This document shows positions 51,503-63,613 of a stretch of 64,000 bases of DNA, piece by piece; position 1 is the first letter of the stretch; each line of letters starts with the position of its first letter. The stretch comes from Euwallacea fornicatus (taxonomy: Eukaryota; Arthropoda; Insecta; Coleoptera; Curculionidae), in NCBI RefSeq assembly GCF_040115645.1, contig NC_089556.1, forward strand, positions 3,534,001-3,598,000, read 5' to 3'. The position numbers were made by a program, and so were the translations under genes. Below the pieces are notes generated by a model. It ran no database searches. It had not been told where the DNA came from and worked only from the letters and a program-made list of their open reading frames with translations.

Positions 51503-53788
51503 GTGGGTTCTATTTTTGGAATAGCATGTGTTTTTTTTTTTTTTGTTTATTAATGGCAGCTAGTCAAAACATAGTTAGGTTATAATTTTAAGGGGTCTTT
51601 TCAAGTAGCTGGGGCAGGGAACAGCACAAAGTACGCGCAAGCGCGGAAATTAGTCGAATTTGCCCATTTTCGTCCGATGGAAATGAATGGGTATTTCGGC
51701 AAATCTCCGAAACCCTAAACGCGCATTTAACTTATAGAATATTTATAACGAAACTCGATTTTGCGAAAGTAACCGTTATTTGTAGACTAGAGAGGCAGTT
51801 TATCGTTAATCAATGTCAATATAATTACATAATATTTTAAAAGAGTATTGTTAGTGCGTAAGGCGTTTTGAAGTGTACGAGTTGTTGATGGTTCATTTAT
51901 AATCCAGGTGCTTTTATTCGTGCTTAAGTAGATGGTCGATGTCCGACAGAATTAGTCGAGACAGCAGAAAAATAGAGTTTTCTATGACGAACATATCACT
52001 TTAAGAATATCAATAAAAAACGATTTTAGGAGTTTTACGTTTTGTATCGTGGAGTTTTGCGCAATATGGAATTTCAAATTATTGTCATTTTACGAAGAAG
52101 AACCACCGTGAGTATCAACACACAAGAGCTGTTTTTTACGCATTAGTTCTCTTAAATACGTAGCGGGGGTACGAGCCTTTACACCTAAGTGTTCGCACGA
52201 TGTATTATTTTTTTTAATACCACCCAAAGGTCCTTGAGACCCTGCCTAAACGTCACGGTTGCATAACGGGCCGTATTTGTAGCTCAGCTTGACGGGTTAA
52301 TCTATACTTTTGAAGTCGGATTTGGCGTTGTGGTGCGCACCTGAACTTAAAAACGAAATTCACCATTTATTAACCATATTGTGCATCAATTTAAAAAAAA
52401 AGTTAAAAGTGGCTTATTTTCGCTAGCAGAGTGCAAGAGGGACACTTGAATTTACTTATATTCATCTCTCAGTGCCAAAGGCAATGCCAAATCTGAAGCC
52501 AACGTGGAGTTTACAAATCCGGCCTTGTGACCAAGTTTAATCGATAGATTGCAATCACCTAAACACGATTTTTTCGATTCAGTGTGATCAGTAGATTTTT
52601 CAAAGAAGACTGAGGACAAATTTTGAAATAAACTTTTAAAACGAACATACGTAGAACCTCGATTATCCGTGCTCCCATTATGCGGTCGTTTTGTTAATGC
52701 GGTGCAAGACTGTGATTGCGAATTAATAAATATCCGTGAGCCCCTGCGGTTTTGTCTCTCAGTTATCCGGGGTTTCCCAATTTATTGTCAATGCAAATGA
52801 AGGTACAGGCGGAAAGGCAAAAATCACGACGAATCAAAACACAAACGAAATTCTTGTTGCAGCCAAGTGCAACAAAATCGGTCAAGAAACTCGGATAATC
52901 CGAGTTTTAAATAATAAATTTGGCGCATTTGTTGCATGTCCATCTTCCTGTACAATGTGCGGCAAATATCGTGCCTAAAGAATTTTAAATTTTGAGGAAC
53001 CTTTGCCATTTCTATCTCTGGAGCAAAAACATTGCTTCAAGAGGTTATTTTAAATAGGTATCATAAAATTTTGCGACCTTCAATTGGAAGAAAACCTGTA
53101 TTAAGGCCTTTAGAGCCCTGATTTTTAGCTCATGTTGCTAGTAATTTGGGAAAAGTTTCTAGAATCTTCTGGAAAATGCATTTACGGAAGCTTTTGCAGA
53201 TGTTTCTTCAATTTACCTCTCAAGGAAAACTTTAAACGAGCTAAAAATTTGGAGGATTTAGAGCTATATAGGTTCATATAAATTTGAGTTACGATTTGTC
53301 TCACTCATAACCCTTTAAGGCGTTGAAGCCATTTTTTAGTGTGTTCCAAATGAGTACCTCAAGTGGGAAAGAGAAAGAGATGGTTCTTGCGTTAAAAAAC
53401 CTGTGTGTCCTCACTTAAGCTAGGAACTCGTTAATTGTGTTCTATTCTGCAGCTTTAAGGCGTTTAATGCACTTAATTTTTTTTTTTTTTAATGAAAGTC
53501 AAGTGACAATTTAACGAAGTTTGAGCATGATCTGTATGGCGTGCAGCGAATATCACACCATACAGCGAAGGAATTACTGACTTACTTTTTTACAGTTTCT
53601 CCTGTACCACATAGCAGTTGAATATACAACAGTGCCTTGGAATCATTATTCTTCCAATATAATATGCGAATTGCTCTGAAAATCCATACTGCAAACAATA
53701 AACTGTAGGTGTACAGAAAGAGTTCCGCAGTAAGATGTGTTCAAAGAGGAAACAATCACAGTTCCTCCAGCATATATCTCCAATTATA
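51503..53788. other. Intergenic with a possible pogo-like remnant
   Basis: Mostly unassigned. Near 52650-52690 the sequence CCTCGATTATCCGTGC and a related TTATCCGG/GGATAATCCGAG pattern at 52760 and 52893 resemble the ends of pogo/Tigger-class elements. The open frame 52736-52978 has no motif I recognise. Confidence 0.3.
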
Positions 53789-55060
53789 CAGAGTGGCCAC
53801 TTAACAGCCCCTCAGACTTGTATAAGTTTATTTGTAATTTCACGAAAAATCAATTATGGGGACATATATGAGGCTAATGAAGGTAATTTTTAAATTCAGT
53901 GACAAGTCCACAGGGTGCCCCAAAAAAGCGTGGCTTCATAAATTCTAATTTTTGTATACGGAAACATCTGCATTTTTTTCACAAGATAAAATTTCCTTTG
54001 GATTCTGTGTTAGTTCATAAACCTTGAGGTGCAATGACTCGAAATTATGACGATTTAAAATAATTTTTAGATATTTACACTGCCAGTTTTATCCGAAATA
54101 ATTAACAATTCCATTAACGTTTAACGATAAATGTGACGTTATTTTATACTAAAATGAAAAAAAAAAAAATTTTCTTTCATCCTACGTCATAAAAAACATA
54201 TTTGAAAAAATCACGAAAATTGAAGTTCGAAAGGTGAAAATCAAAGTTGTTATTGTGAATACTCTATGTATCTTTGACTAAATGAGTATTTTTGTCTGCT
54301 TATATGATCTTACATGGGGAGTTCATCGTAAAATTATCAAGAGCTAACTTGATTTAACTGCGATAATAATTTTTTACGAGACACTGCAAATACTTAAAAT
54401 TTCTTTTTAATCGTCATAGCTTCGAGACACTGCGCCCCAAGGGAAAAGTAACGTAGGAACTAGCAAAGGATCAAGAGAGGATTCCATCACGTGAAAAAAT
54501 ATACAGGTAGTTCTATTTGAAAAAAGCACACTTTATGACGTCTCCATTTTTTGGGACACCTTATAGGGTTTTTACTCATTTTAAAACGTACCTTCGTTAG
54601 TCTTATACGGAGCGTTATTGAAAAGTGTTTGATATTTCACTGATTGATTTTCGAAGTAATTTTAAGATGGAAATTTTCTATAAACATGTGTCCGAGCTCG
54701 TTTAGTTTTCAAAATACGGGGTGTCAAAACTGAAAAAATTATCACATATTTTTTCATTTCTTTTAGTTCCTTCAAAACTAATTTTACGAAATATCGTGTC
54801 CGGGGGTGTTTTGGACGTGAAATTCAAATTTATCAACAACTTATTTGTATCTTCTAGAGGGCGCCACAAGCAACCATTAGGATATTTTTGAAACACCTTT
54901 TTTTTTAAAACTTTCTATGTTAGAACTTCTTGAAAAATCACCCTATGAAATATCGGACAATTGTTTAACATCACTCTGTATACATCCCCACAATTGATTT
55001 TTTTATGAAATCACAAATAAACTCGTAGAAGCCCGAGAGACTGTTGATGGACACCCTTTG
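53789..55060. mobile_element. Non-autonomous element with ~85-bp inverted ends, carrying an insert
   Basis: The left end CAGAGTGGCCACTTAACAGC and the reverse complement of the right end (AGGGTGTCCATCAACAGTCT) align for about 85 bp, sharing AGTTTATTTGT, AAATCAATT and TGGGGA. No coding remnant was identified. A second element occupies 53911-54564. Confidence 0.7.
53911..54564. mobile_element. Nested MITE-like element
   Basis: Left end CAGGGTGCCCCAAAAAAGCG continues GTGGCTTCATAAA; the right end reverse complemented reads AAGGTGTCCCAAAAAATGGA then GACGTCATAAA. The ends are inverted over about 30 bp. It sits inside the 53789-55060 element, so it inserted later. Confidence 0.65.
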
Positions 55061-56400
55061 TTCAATGGAATTGAAGGCATAAAAGCGAAGCTCTGTGGAC
55101 ACTTGGACACACTGGGCTCAGAAAACTTACCCTTTTTCGATAAAAGGGTGTCGGGGCTTGATTTGGAACAAATTTGGGAGCAGGATTAAAGGCCAAATTC
55201 TCGTGTGAGCACTTTTCGGGAAACACTATCGGACCTCCACTGGAAATTTTTAAATAAAAATCGTTTGAATGGGTGATTAGAATCTTCACAGCTTAGCAGA
55301 AACCCCCTTTTTTTTAATTTCTGAAAAAAACTGCATTGAGGGTAGTTCAATCAAACAGGGAGTAGACGAAAGCAATTTCATGCAGCATTAAGACTTAAAC
55401 TTCAACCACTTGTTTGGACACCCATTTAACGTCCAAACGAGCCTGTACTTCATATCGGAGCAGCTTGCTCGCAAAGTGTCCTAATTTTTTCCCTAAAAAT
55501 CCTGTGACACTGTGGGTAAATTGTTAAATTTTTTCCTTGTACGATCGATTTTCTCCTGATCAGTACTTTAACCGCTATTCCTCACACGCATCGCGGTTAA
55601 TCACGGAATTTTTCTAGCTTTAGATTACAATCCATAGTACTTTAAGGTCGTTATGAAACTGGTTGAAAAGTGTCTTTGTTATTGTATTATTGTTAAGTAC
55701 AGCACCAACCTTCTCGTGTAGCCTCTACGGCTTATTTACCTACATGATGCCAAACCTCGTACCTATTGATTATAATGTAGCTAGTCTTGTTATTGTTACG
55801 TTAGTCTCATTTCCAAAGCTTCAAATTTAAAGCTCGTTTTCCAAATTGTTAGCATTCCCTCTGATGTTGTTGCTGTTATTATATGCCAGTCTGGCATGTA
55901 AGTGATGGATTTGAGTTGCACGTAAGGGGGAATCCCCCGACATGGTCGGTAGGTTGGCACAAGTGGAAGATTGATAGGGCCTTTCAAGGAAGCGGCATAA
56001 ATACCAACGATATTAAACCAGACAATATCGTTAAGTTTTGATGATATTAAACAACGATACTTATTTTGAAAGTGCTTTAGTTAAGGATCTAATACAGGCA
56101 TGTACTGCCTCGGATTCTATTGTTATAGGTGCACAATTTTCGGTCTAGTAATGTTGTAAGAAAGCCTAAATAACTTCAATGCAAATGCTGTTTTGTAGGT
56201 ACAGTTATTAATTATCCTAATTTGATTATTAACGTGAAAGCGTTGCTCGGTGGTTGTTTCGATTTATTGGACTTGATTGAACACCAATTTGTGAAGATTT
56301 TTAATTGTAAAATATCCGAGCGTGATTCTTATAATCAGCATATTTCATTGGAAAGGTGGTTGCAACTCACTCATTCCCATTTACATTTGTTGTGATGATG

Positions 56401-56447
<47 letters not shown>

Positions 56448-56989
56448 ACCTCAATTAAGTATATGATCATGTTAGATATTAATATGCGTAAGTACGAAAC
56501 ATTGTTACAAACTCGTGTGTGTTGGCTTTAAATAAAATTACATTTACAGTAAAATTATCGTAGAGTTACTTGCATCCAGAATTCTTGAATATTTGGGAGA
56601 AACTGTTCGTGAGATAAAGTCCACGAAATGAGCGCGGCAAAGGCGCGACGCTCCGATTTTCGATGACGCGATTTCTTGTGAAAATGCGACTCTGTAGCTC
56701 AAGTTGACTTTGCCGGTAAAGTGCTAAAGCACTGGATGCGCATTAACCCGGTACTAACGAGGTATGCGGCTCGAAGGGTGCGGTACACTGCGGAAAAAAT
56801 TTACGCAATTTTACTTCATTCAGTGCGCGTGCGTGACGATTTACAGAGCTCTTAACCTGTGGAAAAAACGGGTGATGTAGAGATTTTTAAGTCTCGACGT
56901 AAAATAATGGGCAAGCCCGCGAAGTTGTTGCCTTTTATGACACGCGAAGCCGAACAGAATGCCCACTGAAATCATTGGATAAGGTCCAG
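55061..56989. other. Intergenic, nothing coding recognised
   Basis: Unassigned sequence except for the ATT microsatellite at 56401-56443. Confidence 0.4.
56401..56443. repeat. (ATT)n microsatellite
   Basis: Fourteen ATT units, preceded by a short GATGATG. Confidence 0.95.
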
Positions 56990-57357
56990 GAACGAGTCGC
57001 TATGGCTCCTGGTGTAAGTATTTGAACCATTCAGGGGGTTTCCCAAGAAGTCAGAAGCACAGAAAATGGGGAATCTTCTATGTTTTTGAGTCCCGAAAAG
57101 CGAGAAACAACGAAATTTAAATCCACCCTAGACGATTGTTACATCAGTTGGCTAAAAAGACGAATCATAAAGTTCTACTTAGAAGAAAAGACAGTTCCAA
57201 CCTTAAGTCGCATCCATAAGAAGTTTAAGGAGAACTGCAGTTATTCGGGATGTTGTGAATATTTAATGAAGATTAACAGAAAATTATTAATGGAAAAACC
57301 AGGCATTGAAGCTATGAGATTTCATTATTTGAGAAAGGGGGCCCCTTTCGGAAACTG
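56990..57357 (+). pseudogene. N-terminal fragment of an IS630/Tc1-class transposase
   Basis: Begins with a degenerate HTH stretch (ERVAMAPGVSI, stop, TIQGVSQEV), followed by an open frame containing LDDCYISWLKRRIIKFYLEE, VPTLSRIHKKFKENCSYSG and LMEKPGIEAMRFHYLRK. This matches the DNA-binding half of a transposase family widespread in insects, in which the pattern LDDFDxxxIRRxVxxFY, PTLxKLxxxLK and YLR recurs. The catalytic half is missing after the stop at 57357. Confidence 0.65.
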
Positions 57358-57801
57358 AGAAAGGGCTATATTTAGGAACATCGTAATTATTCACAAATTA
57401 TAGATTTTTAGATTTTAAACAAGATGCCGCCGAGGAAATTGGGGCGTTCGATTTGAAGTAAACAAGAAATTGAGGCTTAACGCCTCGTAAGTTCAAACTC
57501 TTATTTCGGGGGTTATAAAAAAATGTTTTTTTTTTTTTTAAATAAAAACACGCCAAATCGTGAGTTATTAGGTACTTTTAGAACCCCACAAGATCAATTC
57601 CAAAATTCGCAGTGCTTAGGGTATAGCACCACTGCGACATTGCAGCTATAAAAATTTTCGAGTTTTTCCGGATAACTCGGAAACGGTAAATTTTTGAAAT
57701 ACGATCTTTTTTATAAATTGATCTTAAAATTTGATAGGAAATTCGAAAAGGACGAAAAAATTTGGGAGTTTCATTTTAAAAAACTTGATGTGACTTTTAT
57801 A

Positions 57802-57818
57802 ACACACACACACACACA
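57802..57818. repeat. (AC)n microsatellite
   Basis: Eight AC units, followed at about 57823-57895 by imperfect tandem copies of a 15-16 base unit built on TTAAAATACT(C)TTA. Confidence 0.85.
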
Positions 57819-58239
57819 TGAAAACACTATTAAAATACTTATAAAATACTCTTAAAATCCTTATAAAGTACTTTTAAAATACTCTTAATCACGGAAAACT
57901 GTCATATGAAACATTTCCTTTTATAGCTCATATTTATTGAGATATCACACTTTGACGCACTAATGAGCAAGAATGTATATTCTACAAGAAGTACTGAATT
58001 AATCATGCGATCGGCAACACCTCTGAATTTAGCCTAAAGCTTCGGTTAGACGCGATGTTAACTTGACATAACACTTCTCCAAATATGTAACTTGCTGTTG
58101 CGTTTACCCACAAGCAAATAGTTGAAACGATTTTTCTTCGCAAGTGCTACACAGACACTTTAACTGCATGCTCTCAGCGAGTGATTGCCGCACCTGTAGA
58201 CACGACTTTGTCCATTCTCGAAAAATGTCTGGTCGTAGG

Positions 58240-58541
58240 AAGAAAATTGCTATTGTTGCAATTATGCAGGAAAAAATAGTGGAAAGTCTAGAAAGATAAT
58301 ATGACTTAAAGATTGGATTGCTGGAAGGTCTTCTTTCGGCGTTTGTGCGATATTGTTAACGGTTAGGAAATGAGAGTCCAAATCAGTCGAAAAATTTTTT
58401 GCATGTGTCGGTGATTTTGATTTTTCGCTGGAATTCGTGTTTGAAAAAATATCAAAATTTGATAACAACACGAGAACAAAGAGAACGATTACGATTAAAA
58501 ATTTCAGGGGATTAAAATATTCCCAAGTGCTTTCGCATAAA
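58240..58541 (-). pseudogene. Distal part of a MADF-like pseudogene, split by mariner
   Basis: Directly after the mariner end the minus strand reads STWEYFNPLKFL, which resembles the closing motif of MADF DNA-binding domains (KSxWxxFxxLxFL). It continues into a Ser/Lys-rich segment (SSEKSKSPTHAKNFSTDLDS) and stops. The first half lies on the other side of the transposon at 59829-60128. Confidence 0.5.
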
Positions 58542-58543
58542 TA

Positions 58544-59826
58544 CCAGGTGTACCTGTATGAAATGAGCGCTATTTTGTGAAAATAAAACACCAAATTTAA
58601 CAAGGAAAGAAAAAAAATTATTCAAAATATTGACCATTGCTTTCTACACATTTTGACCACCTTTCTGGCAATTTATGGATACCACGCCAATAGAAATTTG
58701 CCTCTTTGGCATCAAACCAATTAGACACCCAATTTTCTACTTCTTCGTAGGAATCAAAGTGCTGCTCAGCCAATGCGTGTCCCATCGATGAAAACAAATG
58801 GTAGTCCGAAGGAGCCAAGTCTGGTGAATACGGCGGATGGGGTAGCAACTCCCAGCCAAGTGTTTTGATGGTATCCTGAACCGGTGTTGCTTTCTGTGCA
58901 GGTGCGTTGTCATGGAGCAAAATTACCTTCCCGTGTCTTCTGGCCCATTCTGATCGTTTTTCGATCAATGCATTGTTTAAATTAATCAATTGTTGCCTGT
59001 AGCGAACAGTATTAACGGTTTCATCAGGTTTTAAAAGCTCGTGGTGCACCACACCTCTCTGATCCCACCAAACACACAGCATTGCCTTCTTGCCGAATCG
59101 ATCAGGTTTTGCAGTCGATGTTGATGGTTGTCCCGAATCAACCCGCGATTTTTTCCGTTTAGGATTTTGAAAATAAATCAATTTTTCATCTCCAGTAACA
59201 ATTCGATGCAAAACTGATTTTCTTTCGTGCTTTTGAAGCAAAATTTCACAGGTGTTTTTTCGGTTTTTCATCTGTCTTTCGTTCAATTCATGCGACACCC
59301 ATTTTTCACACTTTTGGATCCTTCCCATAGCTTTTAAACCATCAGAAATTGTTCGTTGTGCAACATTTAACATTTCTGTCATTTGCTTTTGACTTAAAGA
59401 GTCATCTTCATCTAATATCGATTGCAGTTCGGCGTCTTCGAACTTTTTTGGTGGTCTGCCACGTTCTTCATTTCGCACATCAAAATTGTGATTTCTGAAT
59501 CGTTGAAACCATCTTTTGCATGTTGCTTCTGATGAAGCACAATCACCATATGCCTCGACAAGCATTCGATGTGACTCTGCAGCACTTTTCTTCAAATGAA
59601 AGCAGTAAATTAACGTTTACCGCAAATCATCATTTTGTGGTACGAAATTCGACATTTTTGGCACAGTGAAATAATATATTGTTATTTGTTCAAGGACTTG
59701 ATTTGTACTAAATATGTTTGTCAGTTTGCTTACCAACCAAGCAAATAAAAAAAAGATTTGTTTACAACAAATGCCCTATATCGAGACATTTGTATCCTGA
59801 CGCTCACTTCATACCAGTATACTTGG
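58544..59826 (-). mobile_element. Full-length mariner element, mauritiana (Mos1) type
   Basis: 1,283 bp, flanked by TA on both sides. Inverted ends: left CCAGGTGTACCTGTATGAAA, right (reverse complement) CCAAGTATACTGGTATGAAG. The CCAGGTGTAC start is that of the Mos1 group. It carries a single transposase frame with one stop. Length and structure match an autonomous mariner, so decay is limited. Confidence 0.93.
58618..59655 (-). pseudogene. Mariner transposase with a single premature stop
   Basis: Cut-and-paste DDE transposase. The frame starts with ATG at 59653-59655 (MSNFVPQNDDLR) and spans 345 codons, the Mos1 length, ending NGQYFE. Codon 13 (59617-59619) is TAA where the family has a sense codon. 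The remaining 325+ codons are open. Numbered from the full start, the catalytic residues are D156 (VTGDEK), D249 (LHDNAPAQ) and D284 (APSDYHLF), a D,D34D triad. Two conserved positions are altered: VTGDEKLIYF has Leu where Trp is usual, and WVSHELNERQ has Ser in the WVPHEL motif. It ends at a mature-looking C-terminus. Very probably inactive as it stands. Confidence 0.93.
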
Positions 59827-59828
59827 TA

Positions 59829-60128
59829 TTTCATCCGTGTCTTCACCACTCCTTTTTTGGATTTTTCCCCTCCTCATTGGTTTTTGTACCAAGATTACGT
59901 ATTTTTCTCCGAATTTCACCTTCACTTACTTTAAATTTTTCGGCTGTGACTCTAAAGGCTTTTTGTTCCCTTACCCTATCCCTGTTTGCTTTTGATTTGA
60001 TTTGTCACAACTCGGGAAGTTCTTCAAATGAGCTTATCACTGCAGAAGTCTCTCCCTTCGACCCAGCACGTGTTTCCTCCATATCTGCCCTTTTCACTTG
60101 CAGGGAAATTCCAACAACTCCGAATTAA
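59829..60128 (-). pseudogene. Proximal part of a MADF-like pseudogene
   Basis: The minus strand reads VKRADMEETRAGSKGETSAV, then (after a stop) RDRVREQKAFRVTAEKFKVS and EGEIRRKIRNLGTKTNEE, resembling the helical core of a MADF domain. With 58240-58541 it makes one interrupted gene-like unit in the same orientation as the mariner inserted in it. It could be a decayed host gene copy or part of an older transposon. Confidence 0.5.
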
Positions 60129-60712
60129 ATATTTATCCTCGAAGGCGCTCTCCCAACTCGTTTAGACCTGCAATTAATTTTTTCCGCAATCGCTTGCAAC
60201 GAATTTAATTATTTGTTAGGAGAGCACTCTCAGGCAATGTTTACATGGTACAGTTCATTGGAAAGTACTTTCAGATAGAGACTTGTGATAGTTTTACTTG
60301 TTCGCGTAATCTACGCTTTATGACGTGCATCGATTTTAGCAGTGGACCACCTATTGCTTGGTATGGCGGCTGCTGGCGGCAAAGGGAGATCGGAGGTGAA
60401 ATGTCCACCGAGTAGGTCAACAGCGTGCTAGACCTGGTGAATTCTTTCTTTTATATCAGCAACTTAAAGGATAGTCTGATCGATATTACGAACGCTTAAG
60501 AATTGCCCAGTTTATGTTTAATTACATTTTGCGGCTTATTGAACCGTGAATTATCCATCAGCGCGGAAGAAAAATTAGTAGTACCACTCAGGTAGCAAGG
60601 AAGAATCTCTAATTAAAAAGAATGCCCTCACTAAAAAAAAAAAACTTATTATGTCTTATTGTGTGAGAATGCACTATTCTTACATAGGTACAGCAGGGGC
60701 ATAATAATAATA
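60129..60712. other. Intergenic, nothing recognised
   Basis: No coding pattern; a poly(A)-like run at about 60634-60646. Confidence 0.35.
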
Positions 60713-61223
60713 CACTCAAATTCGATTATAACGAACTAATGTGTATTGAAAAGACGGCCCTCAAGAATTGATTAGGGTGGTTTTGGGGAATTTTTTTGTC
60801 GGGATGATCTCGACGTTGGGGAATCCTCGTGTAATCAATTGCAGTCGCTGTTTTGGGTTTTGGACAACAAGAGGAAGTTGTAGATCAAGATGACGAAGAA
60901 GACGTTCCATTGCCAGAAAAGCGTGATAATCTTGATCTAGAAGGGTGTGCTAGAATGGATAAAAATTTGCTAACAAACCGATTTCCGGCAAGTTGTATGG
61001 GTATATTGAAAGGTATTCTCTTGTTAAAAACCAAGTGCAAAATAAAATAACTAACTACTTTACAGTACAAAATAATTAGTATATCTATATGTAGTTGCAA
61101 TATGATGTACTTCATCGATCTAACATAGGTGCAAATAAAAGAGAAGTATCCTTCTTGCCTTTGTTTTTCTTTTCACTGGTATGTAAATCTTAACTAGGTA
61201 CATACAAAATAAATATATATATA

Positions 61224-61834
61224 CAGGGTGTTTCCTAACTACGTGTAAAAAATTTAAAGGCGCAATCCTCGACTGATTTTGAGTCAAAAATGTCAAATAA
61301 ACATATGTCCGCAAATGCCTTGTTTCCAAGATACAGGGTGTTGACTGAAAGACGTTGAAAAAGGTTTTAAAGGTTTCTGAAGGTTTGGTGGTATTTGCTA
61401 ACTTGTTTATTGTTAGTTAGTTGTTTGCTACTTAAACTACTATAAACAAGATAGTCAATGTTATTTTGGTGTTTTACTCTCTAAAGTGAAAGAATTTAGT
61501 TCTGTGTCCCAAAAATCAGATTATACCTCAGTTTTGAAAATTTTTCAAATGCCTAATTACACTAATCAAGGAATGGCCAATATGGTTTTTGTTTACGGCC
61601 TTGTTGATGGTAAGTGTTTCGCAGCGAGGCGCATTTACATGGAAACGTTTCCAAACCACCAAGCTCCCAACCACCAAACCTTTAAAAACCTCTTTCAACG
61701 TCTTTGTGACATTTCAACACCCTGTATCTTGGAAACAAGGCATTTGCGGACACATGTTTATTAGACATTTTTGACTCAAAATCAGTCGAGGATTACGCCT
61801 TTCAATTTTTTACACGTAGTTAGGAAACACCCTG
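61224..61834 (+). mobile_element. Deletion-derivative transposon with ~150-bp inverted ends
   Basis: Flanked by TA (left ATATATATA, right TATATAT). The two ends, starting CAGGGTGTTTCCTAACTACG, are inverted copies for about 150 bp. Inside, the plus strand keeps the N-terminal HTH block of a mariner-like transposase: NYTNQGMANMVFVYGLVDGK followed by CFAARRIYMETFPNHQAPNH and LFQRLCD, the DUF4817-type pattern. The catalytic domain is deleted. Low divergence between the arms points to a recent origin. Confidence 0.85.
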
Positions 61835-61976
61835 TATATATAGAGTGTGCACATGAAGTATGGAAGAAATTCAATTAAAAATCCGGTGTTTGATTTTTGA
61901 GAAACCGCTGAGATGTATCGATTCTTATTTTTCAATGCGGTTTTTTATGCCAAATGCATGTCCATAGGGTGACCCG

Positions 61977-62635
61977 AAAACTAGTTACGACCATCAGCTT
62001 CGTTTTTTCTAATAGAAAAAATTATTTTTATTTCATTTCTGGATTCTATATCGAATTCTAAGTATATTGTATGCAACGTGCCTTAGACCTTAACTCAAAA
62101 GTTATCGAGAAATTTACGTCTGAACGTATCAGTGACCAAAACGGTGATTACGGCAACTATCAATAGATTTTCAGGAAACATAATATTTAATAAGTAAGAA
62201 CAATAAGTATTTACTAAATTAAATGTTCAAATTGAAATCCTTTTTGTGTCTGGCAGAGTTCCAAACGGTGAATAAATCCATGCTGAACCATATTTATTTT
62301 TCTGGACTAATATTAACGCATTCTCTTCTGATTTTAGTTTTTAAGCCGTCGATCGTATCAGGTATAGTTTCGTACTCAACATTTTTAGATGACCCCAGTA
62401 AAATAGTTTAAATAATTGAGATCCGGAGACCTTGGTGGCCATTCAATATATCCACGCCTGAATAATTGCTAAAATAAGTAATAAAATTTGTCGGTAACTA
62501 TTGAGTTTAGATATAGGACATGTTGCATAAAATATATTTAAAATTCAATGCAAAATTAAAAAATGAAACAAAAAATAAGTATTTCTCTTTGAAAAAATGA
62601 AGTTGGTGGTCGTAACGTGTTTTTGGGTCATCCTG
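61977..62635 (-). mobile_element. Second nested element with DDE transposase relic
   Basis: Left end GGGTGACCCGAAAACTAGTT and right end (reverse complement) CAGGATGACCCAAAAACACG align over about 35 bp to TACGACCA. On the minus strand near 62430-62465 the residues RGYIEWPPRSPDLNYLN remain, the third-Asp block of a mariner-like transposase, followed by decayed sequence. Confidence 0.72.
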
Positions 62636-62907
62636 TATACATGCATTTACCATAAAAAAAAACTGCAACAAAAAAGAAAAACCGACGTGATCCAGCGTTT
62701 TTCCAAAAAGCGAACACTTGATTTTTTATTGACTTTATTTCATGCTTTATGTACACACTGTGTATTTGAACAAATAAGAATTGTTAAGGCGAATATAATA
62801 AATATGAATATGTATGTACATATTAACTGAAATTAGTTATAACGAACGCCCGGTTATAGCGACAAAATCTCTGGTCCCCTCGTGTTCTCAATATCCGAGT
62901 TTGACTG

Positions 62908-63613
62908 TATTAACAAATTAGAGATTCGAACTAAAGTGAGGAAATAATAATTATTTGCGGAAATGGGGCACAGCTGGTTGAGCCTGCTTCCCGTGTAGAG
63001 GAGCGGGAGCTAGGAAGAGCCAATCATTCCATACTGGAATTTCTGCAAAAAACGCTCGTCACTCTATTTTTTCACATTTTTGCTATTACATCATCGCCCA
63101 CGTCATTTAAAGGCCAGAAACTCGTTTTTGTTTTTTATTATTGGGAGACCCTGTAGATCTTTATTGCACTACTAAAGGAACCATCTACTAGTAGATTCTG
63201 AGGCTGAAAATGGCGACCTTCGGAAGATACCGAGAGCACTGATGTCGCCGCACAGGGAACCTTCGAGGTATTTCGACGTACAAAAATTCATCAGCGCTTC
63301 ACCCCTTTCAGGGTCCTTCTCTGATATGAAAGGAAGCTGCGGTCCGGGTGCACCTTGGTCGTTGCGGCTTTCCTTATTCCCATCTTGGGCCCCCAATTTC
63401 TACCATCGCAAATGCAAACAAATCCTAAAATTAAATAAAACGATCGTTCATTTTGCCATTCCGACGTTTACATTGCATGTTTCCTCTACCTTCGAACAAG
63501 TTATGAATCTAATTTATGAAATAATCGATTGCTCCCAAACTGGGGCCCTTACGGCAGTGGTTGACACGCGACAGTTTACTGCACTCTGACTAAGACCCCG
63601 TCTAGTTCCTGCA
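62908..63613. other. Upstream flank of the last gene
   Basis: Holds two opposing open frames (63172-63404 minus, 63242-63589 plus). The minus frame (ending SESTSRWFL, with AATAAA about 10 bp after its stop and an AG before KLGAQDGNKES) looks like a possible terminal exon, but no earlier exon was found. Neither shows a known motif. Confidence 0.3.

Larger units (their letters stand above)
60713..62907. mobile_element. Pogo/Tigger-like element carrying two other elements
   Basis: Flanked by TA. Left end CACTCAAATTCGATTATAAC and right end (reverse complement) CAGTCAAACTCGGATATTGA share the pattern of pogo-class termini. A short plus-strand frame (60853-61050; EEVVDQDDEEDVPLPEKRDN) may be what is left of its own protein, but I could not match it. 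Elements at 61224-61834 and 61977-62635 lie inside. Confidence 0.6.

Noticed and set aside
56680..56760. Possible tRNA-like stretch (GTAGCTCAAGTTG...)
   Set aside because: No cloverleaf with proper anticodon and T arms can be drawn around it.
59718..60128. 136-residue plus-strand frame beside mariner
   Set aside because: The opposite strand carries the MADF-like pattern; this frame is Phe/Ser-rich and without motifs.
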